Shown here: piece by piece, positions 8,676 to 17,036 of the stretch
Position numbering within the stretch: position 1 is the first letter of the stretch
Layout: each line of letters opens with the position of its first letter
From: Nocardioides sp. JS614
Lineage (GTDB): Bacteria; Actinomycetota; Actinomycetes; Propionibacteriales; Nocardioidaceae
DNA length: 64,000 nucleotides
NCBI RefSeq assembly: GCF_000015265.1
Contig: NC_008699.1
Span: 2,914,001 to 2,978,000 of the forward strand
Direction of reading: 5' to 3'
Translations under genes and position numbers: made by a program
Notes under the pieces: generated by a model
Database searches by the model: none
Seen by the model: only the letters and a program-made list of their open reading frames with translations
Told to the model about the DNA's origin: nothing

Positions 8676-9614
8676 GTGAGCGGCGTGCCAATAGCCAGCG
8701 CAATCGAGCGCCTGCCCGCCGCCGCTGAGGACGCCATCACAAAGGGCCACACCGTGATGGGTGCGCCAGACGCGCTCGTTGTGGTCACCAACCTGTTCGT
8801 CCCTACCGTGCAGCGCCTGACCGGCGAGTCGGACTACCACGCGGACCGCGGTGGCGGTGACGTGGCGGCGCGAACGGTCACGACGACCGACGGGGACGTC
8901 GTTGTCATCGTGAACTGGGAGGTCATGGCGACCAAATCACTAGGAGTGCTGGAGCGGGTGCTGGCTCATGAGTCGGGGCACCTGCAGATCATGCGGCGTG
9001 CGGAGGAGCCATACGAGCTGCTCGACGAAATTCTCGACGACCCGTGGGACTTCACCGTCGCGTCCATGTTCGCTGTCTGCGTGGACGAGTACCGATGCGA
9101 GGCCGCAGTCTTCGCCGCGGGGTACTCCGTCGAGAACAGCCACACTGACTTCGAGTACGAGGGCACACTGACCGGGCTGAACATCGCCTCCATCGGCGCG
9201 AACTTCGAGTATCAGAAGCACCTGGACGTTGCTCGGTTGCGGAGCGACGTCCTTGCGGCAATGTCGAACCACACCAAGACTCTCGGGTGCATGGCGGCTC
9301 GCCATCTCCACGGTCACCCGTTCGACCCTGCCAACCTTTCGACGCACGGTCAGGCGAATTGGTCCGAGCTGGTCGCGCCCGCTTGGGTGGAGCTGCTCGG
9401 GCTACTCGCCGAGGTTCCGGACGCCAGCAGCGCGTGGCCCGGTAAGGAGTCAGCCCAGACGGCGACAAGTGGCATCTCGATGATGAACACGTTCTGCAAG
9501 TCTCTCGGCTACCTCGCTGAGCCGGACAAGTTCTGGATCAAGATGGATCTGGCAACCTTCAATCAGCGTCTTGACCGCGCTAACGCCGAGATGAAGATTT
9601 TCGACCAGCGGTGA
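8676..9614 (+). CDS. Putative zinc metallopeptidase-like protein (HExxH)
   Basis: A 312-residue protein if started at GTG 8676; the frame is open back to 8550, but the extra residues look non-coding. HESGH at 98-102 is a zinc-binding HExxH motif, and DEYRCE at 137-142 could give the third ligand, as in gluzincin-type peptidases. There is no signal peptide and the protein has no large hydrophobic segment, so it should be cytosolic. I do not recognise the family. Codon use is less GC-rich than in flanking genes, fitting acquisition with the island. The 273 bases before it (8403-8675) show nothing else. Confidence 0.6.
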   Translation: MSGVPIASAIERLPAAAEDAITKGHTVMGAPDALVVVTNLFVPTVQRLTGESDYHADRGGGDVAARTVTTTDGDVVVIVNWEVMATKSLGVLERVLAHESGHLQIMRRAEEPYELLDEILDDPWDFTVASMFAVCVDEYRCEAAVFAAGYSVENSHTDFEYEGTLTGLNIASIGANFEYQKHLDVARLRSDVLAAMSNHTKTLGCMAARHLHGHPFDPANLSTHGQANWSELVAPAWVELLGLLAEVPDASSAWPGKESAQTATSGISMMNTFCKSLGYLAEPDKFWIKMDLATFNQRLDRANAEMKIFDQR

Positions 9615-9688
9615 TGATCTTGGCTCCGACCGAGGAAGCGCGTGGCGCACCCTTTCAGGAACCCGTGTTGTGAGGCCAATCCAATAGG

Positions 9689-9702
9689 CCCGCGGGCGCG
9701 GG
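9689..9702. terminator. GC-rich hairpin between convergent genes
   Basis: CCCGCGGGCGCGGG forms a 6-bp GC stem with a 2-nt centre, in the 130-bp gap between the HExxH gene (+) and the truncated gene at 9745 (-). There is no U-tract on either side, so a terminator role is tentative. Confidence 0.3.
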
Positions 9703-9744
9703 ATAGTCCTCGCCAAGATGAGACCGCACCCAATAGCGAGCCTG

Positions 9745-10347
9745 TTAGACCGTGATCATCTGGTCCTCGGAGTGCGCCTTGCCAGCCTCAACCCATTCAC
9801 TGTGAATAACTACGGAGTCGAGCCCCACCGGCAGGAAGGGCCACTCGCGGTTGGCGCCGGGGAGTAAGTCGAATGGAGTGTCCGGAGCGGATGCTCCCCA
9901 CCTGAAGCCAGCGCCCTCGTCCGCCCCATCCGGCTTCGAGACCGAGACAGTAAGCCCCTCAGCCGTCGCGTCACCATCGTTGGCGACCACGAGGCGGCTG
10001 ATCGTGCTCCATTTCTGCTTTCCCTGGTTGGTGAACCCGTTGGGATTCCGTTCGTAGTGGAACCGTGACCGGATGACGGCCCCAGCCTTGGCCTTCGGGC
10101 CCTTGACAGCCCCGAGGGAAAGCTGCCGTAGGTCGTGCTCGATCGCCTGACGCACCTGGTAAGCGAGATCGTCGGGGTTCGCGTAGCCGCCGAGGAGGCC
10201 AATCTTCTGCAACTCGGTGCGAAACTTCTCCAAGGCAGCGAGCTGCTTCAGATCTGCGTCCCGCGGAATAGGCTCGTTCGAGAACCAGACATGAACCGGT
10301 TTGCCGGCCCCGTGCGCGCGCTTGATCTCCTCTGCCGTTCCGGAGAC
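9745..10347 (-). pseudogene. 5'-truncated gene, DUF4062/TIR-like C-terminal remnant
   Basis: The frame is open from the IS3 end at 10347 to the stop at 9745, about 200 codons, but has no proper start; the first possible start inside is a TTG near 10233. The first residues read SGTAEEIKRAHGAGKPVHVW then FSNEPIPRD. That pattern recalls the end of a Rossmann-like DUF4062/TIR-type or deoxyribosyltransferase-like domain; this is a weak match from memory. The rest is a beta-rich region without recognised motif. The N-terminus was removed at the IS3 boundary. Confidence 0.6.
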
Positions 10348-10374
10348 TGAAGCGCCTCAGGTTCTGTGCCGCTC

Positions 10375-11382
10375 CTATGCGGGTTGCGGCTCTCGGTTGA
10401 GAGTCGCGTAGTGGGCCTGCTCGAACTCCACTGGGGTCATCATCCCAAGCGAGCCGTGCAGGCGCCTGTTGTTGTACCAGTCGACCCAGCCGGCGGTGGC
10501 GTACTCGACGTCGCCGATGGTCCGGTAGGGGCCGGCGTGGAAGACCGTGGTGCGGATGCACTCGGTCTTGTAGAGCCCGATCACGCACTCCATCAGGGCG
10601 TTGTCATAGGCATCGGCAACCGTCCCGATCGAGGGCCGGATGCCTTCCTCGGCGAGGTGTTCGGTGAAGGTGATCGAGGTGTATTGCGATCCGGCGTCGG
10701 CGTGGCCGATCAGTTCGCCGGGCACGATCGGGTGGCCCTCGCGGTCGCGTTGCCACAACGCCATTCGCAGCGGGACGTCGACCAACTCGACGGCCTTGGT
10801 GGGCGCGACGTTCCAGGCGACGATCTTCTGGGCGAACACGTCGAGGATGAACGCGACGTAGACGAACCCGGCCCAGGTTCTCACGTAGGTGAAGTCCATG
10901 ACCCAGGTCCTGTTCGGCGCTTCGGCGGTGAAGTCGCGATCCAGCAGGTCACCGGCTCGCTTGCCGTCCTTGGCCGGGATCGTGGTCCGGATCCCCTTCG
11001 AACGCCGAACCCCTTGCAGGGACAGGGTTCTCATCGCCCGGTCCACGCTGCCGGGCGATGCCTCGGGCGACGTGCGCTGCACCAGCGCGGTCATCTTCCG
11101 ACGCCCGTAGAGCCCCTCGGGTGTCATCCGGCGCACCCCTTCGTGGTCGACGGTCCAGGCCAGGTCACGGACCTGGTTGGTGACCTGAGCGTCGGTGATC
11201 GTCCGGGCTGCGACAAGGCAGTTGGCTTGTGCCCAGTCGCGGTAGGTCCGCGCGGCGATCTGGCAGCCCTGCTCGCGCAGGACCCGGCAGATCGACTCGA
11301 CCGCGTGGCCCTCGGCCCGCAGCTCGTCGATGAACGCGACGATCAGCGATTGCGGGGGTCGAGTTCCCCCGCGAAGAAAATT
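10375..11382 (-). CDS. IS3-family transposase OrfB (via -1 frameshift)
   Basis: Integrase-type catalytic subunit of about 335 codons counted from the probable shift site. An HTH_21-like region comes first, then the DDE core: D in WVMDFTYV, D in HADAGSQYTS and E in DAYDNALMECV. It has no strong start of its own. It continues the orfA frame after a -1 shift, probably at ATT-TTC near 11376-11382 on the minus strand, to give OrfAB. An internal ATG at 11136 would miss the N-terminal part. It looks intact and potentially active. Confidence 0.85.
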   Translation of the reverse strand, partial: NFLRGGTRPPQSLIVAFIDELRAEGHAVESICRVLREQGCQIAARTYRDWAQANCLVAARTITDAQVTNQVRDLAWTVDHEGVRRMTPEGLYGRRKMTALVQRTSPEASPGSVDRAMRTLSLQGVRRSKGIRTTIPAKDGKRAGDLLDRDFTAEAPNRTWVMDFTYVRTWAGFVYVAFILDVFAQKIVAWNVAPTKAVELVDVPLRMALWQRDREGHPIVPGELIGHADAGSQYTSITFTEHLAEEGIRPSIGTVADAYDNALMECVIGLYKTECIRTTVFHAGPYRTIGDVEYATAGWVDWYNNRRLHGSLGMMTPVEFEQAHYATLNREPQPA

Positions 11383-11654
11383 GAGGCCCGGCGGAGGATC
11401 TCGTTGTCTTCCTCGAGCCGACGGACCTTGGCTTTGAGCTCCTTGATCTCAGCGAGCTCCTCGCTGGTTGCGCCCTGGCGCTGGCCGCCGTCGATCTGGG
11501 CCTGGACGACCCACCGGCGCACGGTCTCCTTCCCGAGGCCTTCGCGGCGTGCGACGGACTCGGCGGCCGCGGTCAGCGACGGGTACTCCGGCAGGTGCTC
11601 CAGCACCTGCCGCACGCACCGCTCCTTGACTGCGGGATCGATCTTCTTCGGCAT
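11343..11654 (-). CDS. IS3-family transposase OrfA
   Basis: A 103-residue protein. It has an N-terminal helix-turn-helix (KERCVRQVLEH through GKETVRRWVVQAQ) and a C-terminal leucine-zipper-like coiled coil (EIKELKAKVRRLEEDNEILR), as in OrfA proteins of the IS3 family. It binds the terminal repeats. ATG 11654 (MPKK) is chosen; ATG 11663 is possible. The coding end overlaps orfB, consistent with programmed frameshifting. Confidence 0.85.
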   Translation of the reverse strand: MPKKIDPAVKERCVRQVLEHLPEYPSLTAAAESVARREGLGKETVRRWVVQAQIDGGQRQGATSEELAEIKELKAKVRRLEEDNEILRRASIFFAGELDPRNR

Positions 11655-11707
11655 GGTTCGCATCCTTCCAACTCAAAAGGATGCGGCATCAAACCTGGGG
11701 CGCTTCA

Positions 11708-12984
11708 GCGTGCTCGACATCTACAGTCGCGCACGTCGATTCTCGATGTATGTCGGCGCTGACGTCACCGACGGGTTCCCGGCGGCTGAGGAGGCGACCA
11801 AGGTCCAGACCAATCTGTTCGCCGCAGGGTTCCGCGACGGGGAACGGATCACGGTCGGAGTCAGCTTGAAGGGTCGGGTGTGGAGCTATCTCATCGCCCG
11901 AACGCTCCTCGACTGGGTCGAATGGTGTCAGGCCCTCGGCAAGCGCCTTCTTGACGAGTCCATCGACGTGGTGGCGGTGAAGCGCAACTTCATCAGGCCA
12001 TTGATTCTGGATGCATGGCCGGACAGTGTGCCGCTCGGAGCCGAGTGGCCAACCGAACTGCTCCTCTCGCCTCCGGCATCACTCAAGATCCGCATCGGAG
12101 GCGCAGACGTTCCCCTAAGCGAGGTCGAACTTAGCGTCGCCCCCGAACTGTCGGACGAGGGATGCGTCCGAATCACGTTGGCCGCTGAAGAGCACGCAGT
12201 GGATTACGACATAGTCCTCGACTCGGACGGGATGCGCGCTCGCGCTGTATCGACAGAGGCGGCGTTCTCCACAAGTCGCACTTCTGTACCTGGATCCGAG
12301 TTCCTCACACGGCATTGCCCCATTGTGCTTCTGGGCGGCGACGGTGTCGTCTCTCCACCAGGAGTCCTGTATCGACCCAATCGGGACATCGATCCGCTTG
12401 ATCGAAGCGAGATGACGCCAATCTCATGGAGCGGCGTCGATCTGAACAAGGAGTCTCGGGGAGACCTGAAGGTCCCAGGCACTGTTCAAGGTCGCTCGCT
12501 TGAACTGCTCCAGACCCAAGACTGGGACCTCCTGATCGACGACGACGGCAAAGGCGAGATTGCCGACCTAGTCGCGCTTCGCGTCGAAGATGACACCCTT
12601 CGAGTCGTCCTCGTCCATTGCAAGTTCGCGCACGGCGGGACCGTCGGGGCCCGGCTCTCGGATCTCTATGAGTTGTGCGGCCAGGCGCAGAAGAGTTCAG
12701 CTTGGCGGAGACATCCCGAGAACATGATTCGGAAGCTGTTGGCACGAGAACGGCGGCGGGTCAGCCAAGGCAGGCCGAGTGGCTTTGAAACAGGCGCCGC
12801 CACCGACTTGCTTCGGCTCCTAGGGAACGTCCCCTCGCTTCACGTCATCATGGAGATCGTTCTGGCTCAGCCTGGACTCAGCCAGAGTCGCGCGAGCGCG
12901 CCCCAGCTCGAACTCCTAGCCGCAACGAAGACCTACGTACGCGAGACGAGCTCAGCACAGTTGCGGATTCTGACCAGCGACTAG
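11708..12984 (+). pseudogene. C-terminal remnant of a helicase-nuclease-like defence protein
   Basis: About 425 codons are open from the right IS3 end to the TAG at 12982-12984, without a native start. The C-terminal 200 residues resemble the end of large actinobacterial DEAD/DEAH-helicase proteins. Motifs are LLQTQDWDLLIDDDGKGEIAD, VALR, VVLVHCKFAHGG and DLYELCGQAQKSSAW. D...(H)CxK followed by QAQKS fits a PD-(D/E)xK nuclease-like fold. The helicase domain expected upstream is missing, lost at the IS boundary. Classification is from memory of such proteins and is moderately confident; a function in phage defence is inferred. Confidence 0.55.
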
Positions 12985-13017
12985 CGACCTGTCGAACAAT
13001 CTCGCCGAGGTGCAGCG

Positions 13018-13863
13018 TTGAGATCCAGGCGACCTTGGCAACGTTCAACCTTCTGCGATCGTGTGCTCGTGGCGCATGACTACGTACCTGGTTACCCGAC
13101 CGATCTTCGTAGCCGGGCGATGGTGACGCGAGACGCGGCTGGCCCGTACGGCGACTTCGAGGGTCGCGCTGCCCGAGTTGTCGCTCGAGCGACTGGCCTG
13201 CACACCTTCATCCAGGACGACAACCGTTCCCCCCGAACGCCCGATCTAAGGATGGAGGACCTCGGCCGCATCGTCGGTGTTGGAGAGGTCGTTACGACAA
13301 CCGACGGTGCCCGAGCCCAGCAGCTCCGTGCCTTCAGTAATGGAGAACTCGAATTCGAGAGGAAGGAGCTCCGTGGGACGTGGTGGGTGACGGTCACTCC
13401 GCTGGCGCGACGAGTCGGGCTCGAGCGCACACTGGTCGACGCGTTCTCAAAGCTCGAGGCGCGCGGTGATCACACCCGTGTCAGCCCGTTGCATCCGGAG
13501 TTGTTCCCGGAGATTGCCGAGCTCGCACTCCTCGGTCTGACCGAGATCTCCTGTAATCCGACTCCGCAGGACGGCCCAGGAAAGATCCACGGACTGCCCG
13601 AAGGGATCGGTGGGCCTGTAGCCATCGATTGGGACGGCTGCGCCGCCTGGATAAGCGAGTTCCTCAGGTCCGACCGGTGCCGCGGAAAGGTTGAGAAGCT
13701 CCAGGGCGCTGGCGAGAGCCACCTCTATGTCGGCGTCACCGGAGCCGACCCATGGCCGGTCCACCAGGCACTTGAGATCCTGGGATCCGAAGTCCCCCTG
13801 CCGGCGCCAGACCTTCCGGACGGCCTGACACACCTCTGGATCGACGACGCAGAGTTTCCAAGC
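13018..13863 (+). pseudogene. Hypothetical gene, 5' part, interrupted by IS21
   Basis: About 282 codons of one frame precede the IS21 element. The TTG at 13018 is the first start; GTG 13061 or 13067 (MLVAHDYVPG, MAHDYVPG) are plausible. It follows the helicase remnant by 33 nt and may have been its partner. Recognisable only as a conserved-looking protein with HLYVGVTGADPWPVHQALE and LPDGLTHLWIDD near its end; no family is known to me. The present frame runs into IS21 sequence, so the annotated C-terminus is artefactual. The true C-terminus is at 16521-16586. Confidence 0.7.
13858..13863. repeat. IS21 target-site duplication, left copy
   Basis: CCAAGC immediately before the TGT terminus of the element, repeated exactly at 16515-16520. 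A short duplication of this kind is what IS21-family transposition makes. Confidence 0.85.
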
Positions 13864-13957
13864 TGTCGGCGGCCACGAGAAGCTGCCCGGAGACGGCCAC
13901 GAAGCTGCCCGGTGGCGGACATGAGTTCTGCCCGCTGACGGTCATGGGATCTGCCCG
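13864..13957. repeat. IS21 left end: four CTGCCC-ended subrepeats
   Basis: Ninety-four bases with four copies of a GGCSRNNAYGRR...CTGCCC unit at roughly 24-bp spacing. They align to the inverted right end along their whole length. These are the likely multiple IstA binding sites. Confidence 0.85.
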
Positions 13958-14058
13958 ACACGACGTTGTCTGCCTTGCCGCGGTCCGCGGTTGAGGCCCC
14001 TTCCTCGGGTGCGATGAGCGGTGCTGATGCGCCCTATTGCTCCCGAGGAAGGGATGAG

Positions 14059-15612
14059 TTGAAGTCTGCCGAGGAGATCATGAAAATCTTGGATGCCTAC
14101 GACCTGACAGGGTCGTTGCGTGATGCCGGGGAGCTGGCCGGCTGCTCCCACCACACCGTCAAGCGCTACGTCGTGCGGCGTGCTGGTGCCGGTGAGCTGG
14201 ACAAGGCGGCCGTGCGGCCGCAGCTGATCGATGAGTACCTGCCCAAGGTCGAGGAGTGGGTCGAGCGGTCCAAGGGCAAGGTCCGCGCCGACAAGGCCCA
14301 CGAGAAGCTCGTGGCGCTGGGCTACACCGGTTCGGAGCGCACCACCCGCCGTGCGGTCGCGAAGGTCAAGGCTGCCTACCGCGCGGGACATGTGCGGGTC
14401 CACCGGCCGTGGGTCACCGAGCCGGGGATGTGGCTGCAGTACGACTACGGCGACGGTCCGGTCGTCGACGGGGTGAAGACCGTGCTGTTCGTCGCGTGGT
14501 TGGCGTGGTCGCGGTTCCGGGTGGTGATCGCGCTGCGTGACAAGACGATGCCGTCGGTGTTCGCCGCTCTGGACCAGACGTTCCGGCGTCTGGGTGGGGT
14601 GCCGACCTATGTGCTGACCGACAACGAGAAGACCGTCACGGTCGAGCACATCGCCGGGATCCCGGTCCGCAACTCACAGCTCGTCGGGTTCGCCGAGCAC
14701 TACTCGGTGGTCGTGCATACCTGTGTTCCCGCGGACCCGGCGTCCAAGGGCGGCACCGAGTCGTCGGTGAAGATCAGCAAGGCCGATCTGGTCCCCAAGG
14801 ACACCAACCTGCGAGAAGAGTACGGCTCGTTCGCCGAGCTCGAGGCAGCCTGCGAGGAGTTCTGTCACAAGGTCAACACCCGCGACCATCGGATCACGAA
14901 GCGGCCGCCGATCGAGATGCTCGCCGAGGAACGGACCCGGCTGCACCCGGTGGCGATGACGCCGCACACGGTGGCGTTCGGTACCACCCGGGTGGTGCCG
15001 GCGAACACGCCGATGGTGATGTTCGAGTCCGGCCAGTACTCGGTCCCGCACGCCCTGCTGGGCGCCACGGTGTGGGTGCGGGTGCATGGCCGCGGGGGCG
15101 ACGAGCAGGTCGTCATCGTCCACGTCGGCCAGGACGGTCCGGTCGAGGTTGCCCGCCACCACCGGGCCACCCCCGGCACACCACGGATCAACGATGACCA
15201 CTTCCCGCCGCAACCAGCGGGGCCGCTGGATCGCCGACCACGCGCGAAGAACCCGGCGGAGTCGGAGTTCCTCGACCTGGGCGAGGGTGCCCGGCTGTGG
15301 CTGATCGAGGCCGCTGCGGCGGGCACCGGTCGGATGCGGGTCAAGATGTCCGAAGCGCTCGCGCTGGCCAAGTTGTTCGACCCCGTCGAGGTCGACTGGG
15401 CACTCGGCCATGCCGCGGTCCACGGCCGGTTCGCCGAGGCCGACCTGGCCTCGATCCTGGACCATCACGCCCGCCGACCCGCAGGCGGTGAGCACCGCGC
15501 CAGCGAGGACTCCTCGTTGACCCAGGGCACCAGCGCGTGGTCGCGACTGGGCCAGCAGGTCGGCCAGCAGGTCGGCCAGCAGGTCGAGGCCGACAGCGAG
15601 GTGACCCGATGA
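14059..15612 (+). CDS. istA: IS21-family transposase IstA
   Basis: A 517-residue transposase from TTG 14059, preceded by GAGGAAGG; the frame is open upstream to 13966 but that lies in the terminal repeats. An N-terminal HTH (AGELAGCSHHTVKRYV) precedes an rve catalytic domain: D in QYDYGDGP, D in LTDNEKT and E in KGGTESSVKISKADL. The C-terminal tail contains three exact GQQV repeats. Its stop overlaps istB. It acts with IstB in transposition. Confidence 0.9.
   Translation: MKSAEEIMKILDAYDLTGSLRDAGELAGCSHHTVKRYVVRRAGAGELDKAAVRPQLIDEYLPKVEEWVERSKGKVRADKAHEKLVALGYTGSERTTRRAVAKVKAAYRAGHVRVHRPWVTEPGMWLQYDYGDGPVVDGVKTVLFVAWLAWSRFRVVIALRDKTMPSVFAALDQTFRRLGGVPTYVLTDNEKTVTVEHIAGIPVRNSQLVGFAEHYSVVVHTCVPADPASKGGTESSVKISKADLVPKDTNLREEYGSFAELEAACEEFCHKVNTRDHRITKRPPIEMLAEERTRLHPVAMTPHTVAFGTTRVVPANTPMVMFESGQYSVPHALLGATVWVRVHGRGGDEQVVIVHVGQDGPVEVARHHRATPGTPRINDDHFPPQPAGPLDRRPRAKNPAESEFLDLGEGARLWLIEAAAAGTGRMRVKMSEALALAKLFDPVEVDWALGHAAVHGRFAEADLASILDHHARRPAGGEHRASEDSSLTQGTSAWSRLGQQVGQQVGQQVEADSEVTR
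15550..15585 (+). repeat. 12-bp x 3 tandem repeat in istA
   Basis: GGCCAGCAGGTC repeated three times in frame, encoding GQQV-GQQV-GQQV near the IstA C-terminus. It is a candidate site of copy-number variation. Confidence 0.85.
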
Positions 15613-16388
15613 CCGCCAGGACAGCGCAAGCGCCGCCGCTGCCAGCGGACTTGGAGGAGTTGCTGCGCCGGCTGCGGCTGCCTCACATCCGTCGTCACGC
15701 CCCCGAGGTCGTTGCGACCGCGAAGGCCCAACGCTGGGAACCGGCCGAGGTCCTCAAGGCCCTGTTCGCCGAGGAGGTCGCCGGCCGGGAACGATCCGCC
15801 TTGGCCACCAGGCGTGCCGCGGCGGGGTTCCCGACGGGGAAGACCTTCGACGCCTGGCAGCCCGAGGCCTCCTCGATCCCGGCGCCGACCCAGCAGGCGC
15901 TCCGGACCCTGGAATGGGTCCACCGGCGGGAGAACCTCGTGGTGTGCGGGCCGTCGGGCACCGGGAAGACGTTCCTGCTGGAGGCACTCGGACAACATGC
16001 CGTCGAGCAAGGGTTGAAGGTCGCCTGGTTCACCCTGGAGGACCTCGGGGTGCTGCTACGCCGCCACCGTGCCGACGACACCGTCACCAAGGCCATCGCC
16101 CGGGTCCTGCGAGCAGACGTCGTGGTGGTCGATGACATCGGCCTCTTGCCGGTGGCCGCCGACGCAGCCGAGGGGCTCTACCGGCTCGTCGACGCCGCGT
16201 ATGAGAAGCGCTCGGTCGCGATCAGCTCGAACCTGCACCCATCCGGGTTTGACGAGCTGATGCCCAAGACGCTGGCCACGGCCACCGTCGACAGACTGCT
16301 TCACCACGCTCACGTCTGCCAGACCAGCGGGGACTCCGTGCGGCTCACCCAAGCGCTCGCCGGCCAGGGGGTGAGCCCGTTGAGCTGA
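15609..16388 (+). CDS. istB: IS21-family helper ATPase IstB
   Basis: A 259-residue AAA+ ATPase. Walker A GPSGTGKT is near 116-123 and Walker B VVVVDDIG near 173-180, followed by SSNLHPSGFDEL, a sensor-type segment typical of IstB. It assembles on target DNA and activates IstA. The ATG at 15609 overlaps the istA stop by 4 nt. Confidence 0.92.
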   Translation: MTARTAQAPPLPADLEELLRRLRLPHIRRHAPEVVATAKAQRWEPAEVLKALFAEEVAGRERSALATRRAAAGFPTGKTFDAWQPEASSIPAPTQQALRTLEWVHRRENLVVCGPSGTGKTFLLEALGQHAVEQGLKVAWFTLEDLGVLLRRHRADDTVTKAIARVLRADVVVVDDIGLLPVAADAAEGLYRLVDAAYEKRSVAISSNLHPSGFDELMPKTLATATVDRLLHHAHVCQTSGDSVRLTQALAGQGVSPLS

Positions 16389-16420
16389 GCACCTGGTCGG
16401 TGGTGGCCGCCAGCCCCCTT

Positions 16421-16514
16421 GGGCAGATCCCATGGCCACCACTGGGCAGTTCTCGTGGCCGTCAGCGGGCAGGTTTCACGTCCGCCACTGGGCAGTTCCT
16501 ACTGGCCCTTGACA
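16421..16514. repeat. IS21 right end: four subrepeats, inverted
   Basis: Ninety-four bases that, inverted, align to 13864-13957. Shared strings include TGGCGGAC, CTGCCCGCTGACGG and ATGGGATCTGCCC. Same length and repeat number as the left end. Confidence 0.85.
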
Positions 16515-16586
16515 CCAAGCCGCGTCATCGCCTGGTGGCCGGATCGAGGTTGGTTCGACGTCCAGTCACGTTGGGCGACCGGCTAG
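16515..16586 (+). pseudogene. 3' end of the IS21-interrupted hypothetical gene
   Basis: After the second CCAAGC copy (16515-16520), the frame broken at 13863 resumes. Codons from 16521 read RVIAWWPDRG and on to ATG as last three residues (Ala-Thr-Gly), with a TAG at 16584-16586: 21 further residues. Removing the element and one target copy restores an uninterrupted frame, proving that the gene was intact before insertion. The following 231 bases (16587-16817) show nothing I can assign. Confidence 0.8.
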
Positions 16587-16817
16587 CACTAGCTGGGTGG
16601 CCGGAAGGTCGCTGATCCAGTCGCGACGATTCGCAACACAACGCCTGTCAACGGCCTAGATCCTCGGGAACACGTCGTTCCTTCGCCAGATGCCATTGGG
16701 CGGCTGGCGTCGTAATCGCAATGGCAGGCCGTGTTGGGCCTGGCGCCCAGCCAGGCGAGTCTTCGCGTTGTCGCGTGCGGCGGGCCACGGCCGCCCGCGT
16801 CGTTCCGCCCCGACTGC

Positions 16818-17036
16818 CTATCCCTGTCCCACACGGCCGGGAGATCGTCTCTCTCTGACCCAATTCGGAGTTCGACTTTTCGACTTCGAGGTCAGGTGCC
16901 AGGCTTTGCAGAGGCCGCACCAGTAGGACCCAGTCGGATACTTTCGACCGTGTGACCGGCAGGACTCCTGAATCGCATGCAAGGCGCGTTCCGCGACCCA
17001 CTGGGTTGGATAGGACTTCTTCGAGCAATCGAGCAC
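16818..17036 (-). CDS. Small Cys/His-rich protein (zinc-ribbon-like)
   Basis: A 72-residue basic protein. Features are C4, a Y-P-T-x-W-x-AERALHAI helix-like segment, and YWCGLCKAWHLTSKS at 43-57, giving CxxC followed by WHLTS. The pattern resembles small zinc-ribbon proteins seen in phages and mobile regions; I cannot name the family. The amino-acid pattern rather than the length supports it as a real gene. It stands alone between IS21 and the HNH gene; 17037-17240 holds nothing else clear. Confidence 0.5.
   Translation of the reverse strand: MLDCSKKSYPTQWVAERALHAIQESCRSHGRKYPTGSYWCGLCKAWHLTSKSKSRTPNWVRERRSPGRVGQG

Larger units (their letters stand above)
10348..11707 (-). mobile_element. 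IS3-family insertion sequence
   Basis: A 1,360-bp element. It is bounded by about 25-bp imperfect inverted repeats: TGAAGCGCCTCAGGTT at 10348 and the complement of TGAAGCGCCCCAGGTT ending at 11707. Both orfA and orfB lie on the minus strand and are intact. The flanking bases (GAC left, GCG right) show no target duplication, and the genes on both sides are truncated at the element. This suggests an IS-adjacent deletion or recombination between two copies. Confidence 0.85.
13864..16514 (+). mobile_element. IS21-family insertion sequence (2,651 bp)
   Basis: Begins TGTCGGCGGCC and ends GGCCCTTGACA, so both termini read TGTC inward. It carries istA and istB overlapping by 4 nt. Each end holds a 94-bp region of four related repeats ending in CTGCCC. 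A 6-bp duplication CCAAGC flanks the whole unit. Both genes look intact, so the insertion may be recent and the element mobile. Confidence 0.93.

Noticed and set aside
10366..11707. Upstream extension of the helicase-remnant frame through the IS3 element
   Set aside because: The extension is antisense to the transposase genes; homology-like sequence begins only after the right IS end.
13864..13957. Four CTGCCC units as a CRISPR-like array
   Set aside because: They match the inverted other end of the IS21 element, so they are transposase binding sites.
15550..15585. Three 12-bp repeats as a possible CRISPR or operator array
   Set aside because: The units are contiguous, without spacers, and encode GQQV in frame within istA.
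16648..17028. A 126-codon minus-strand frame overlapping the small Cys/His gene
   Set aside because: No recognisable pattern, while the overlapping 72-residue frame has CxxC and WHLTS.
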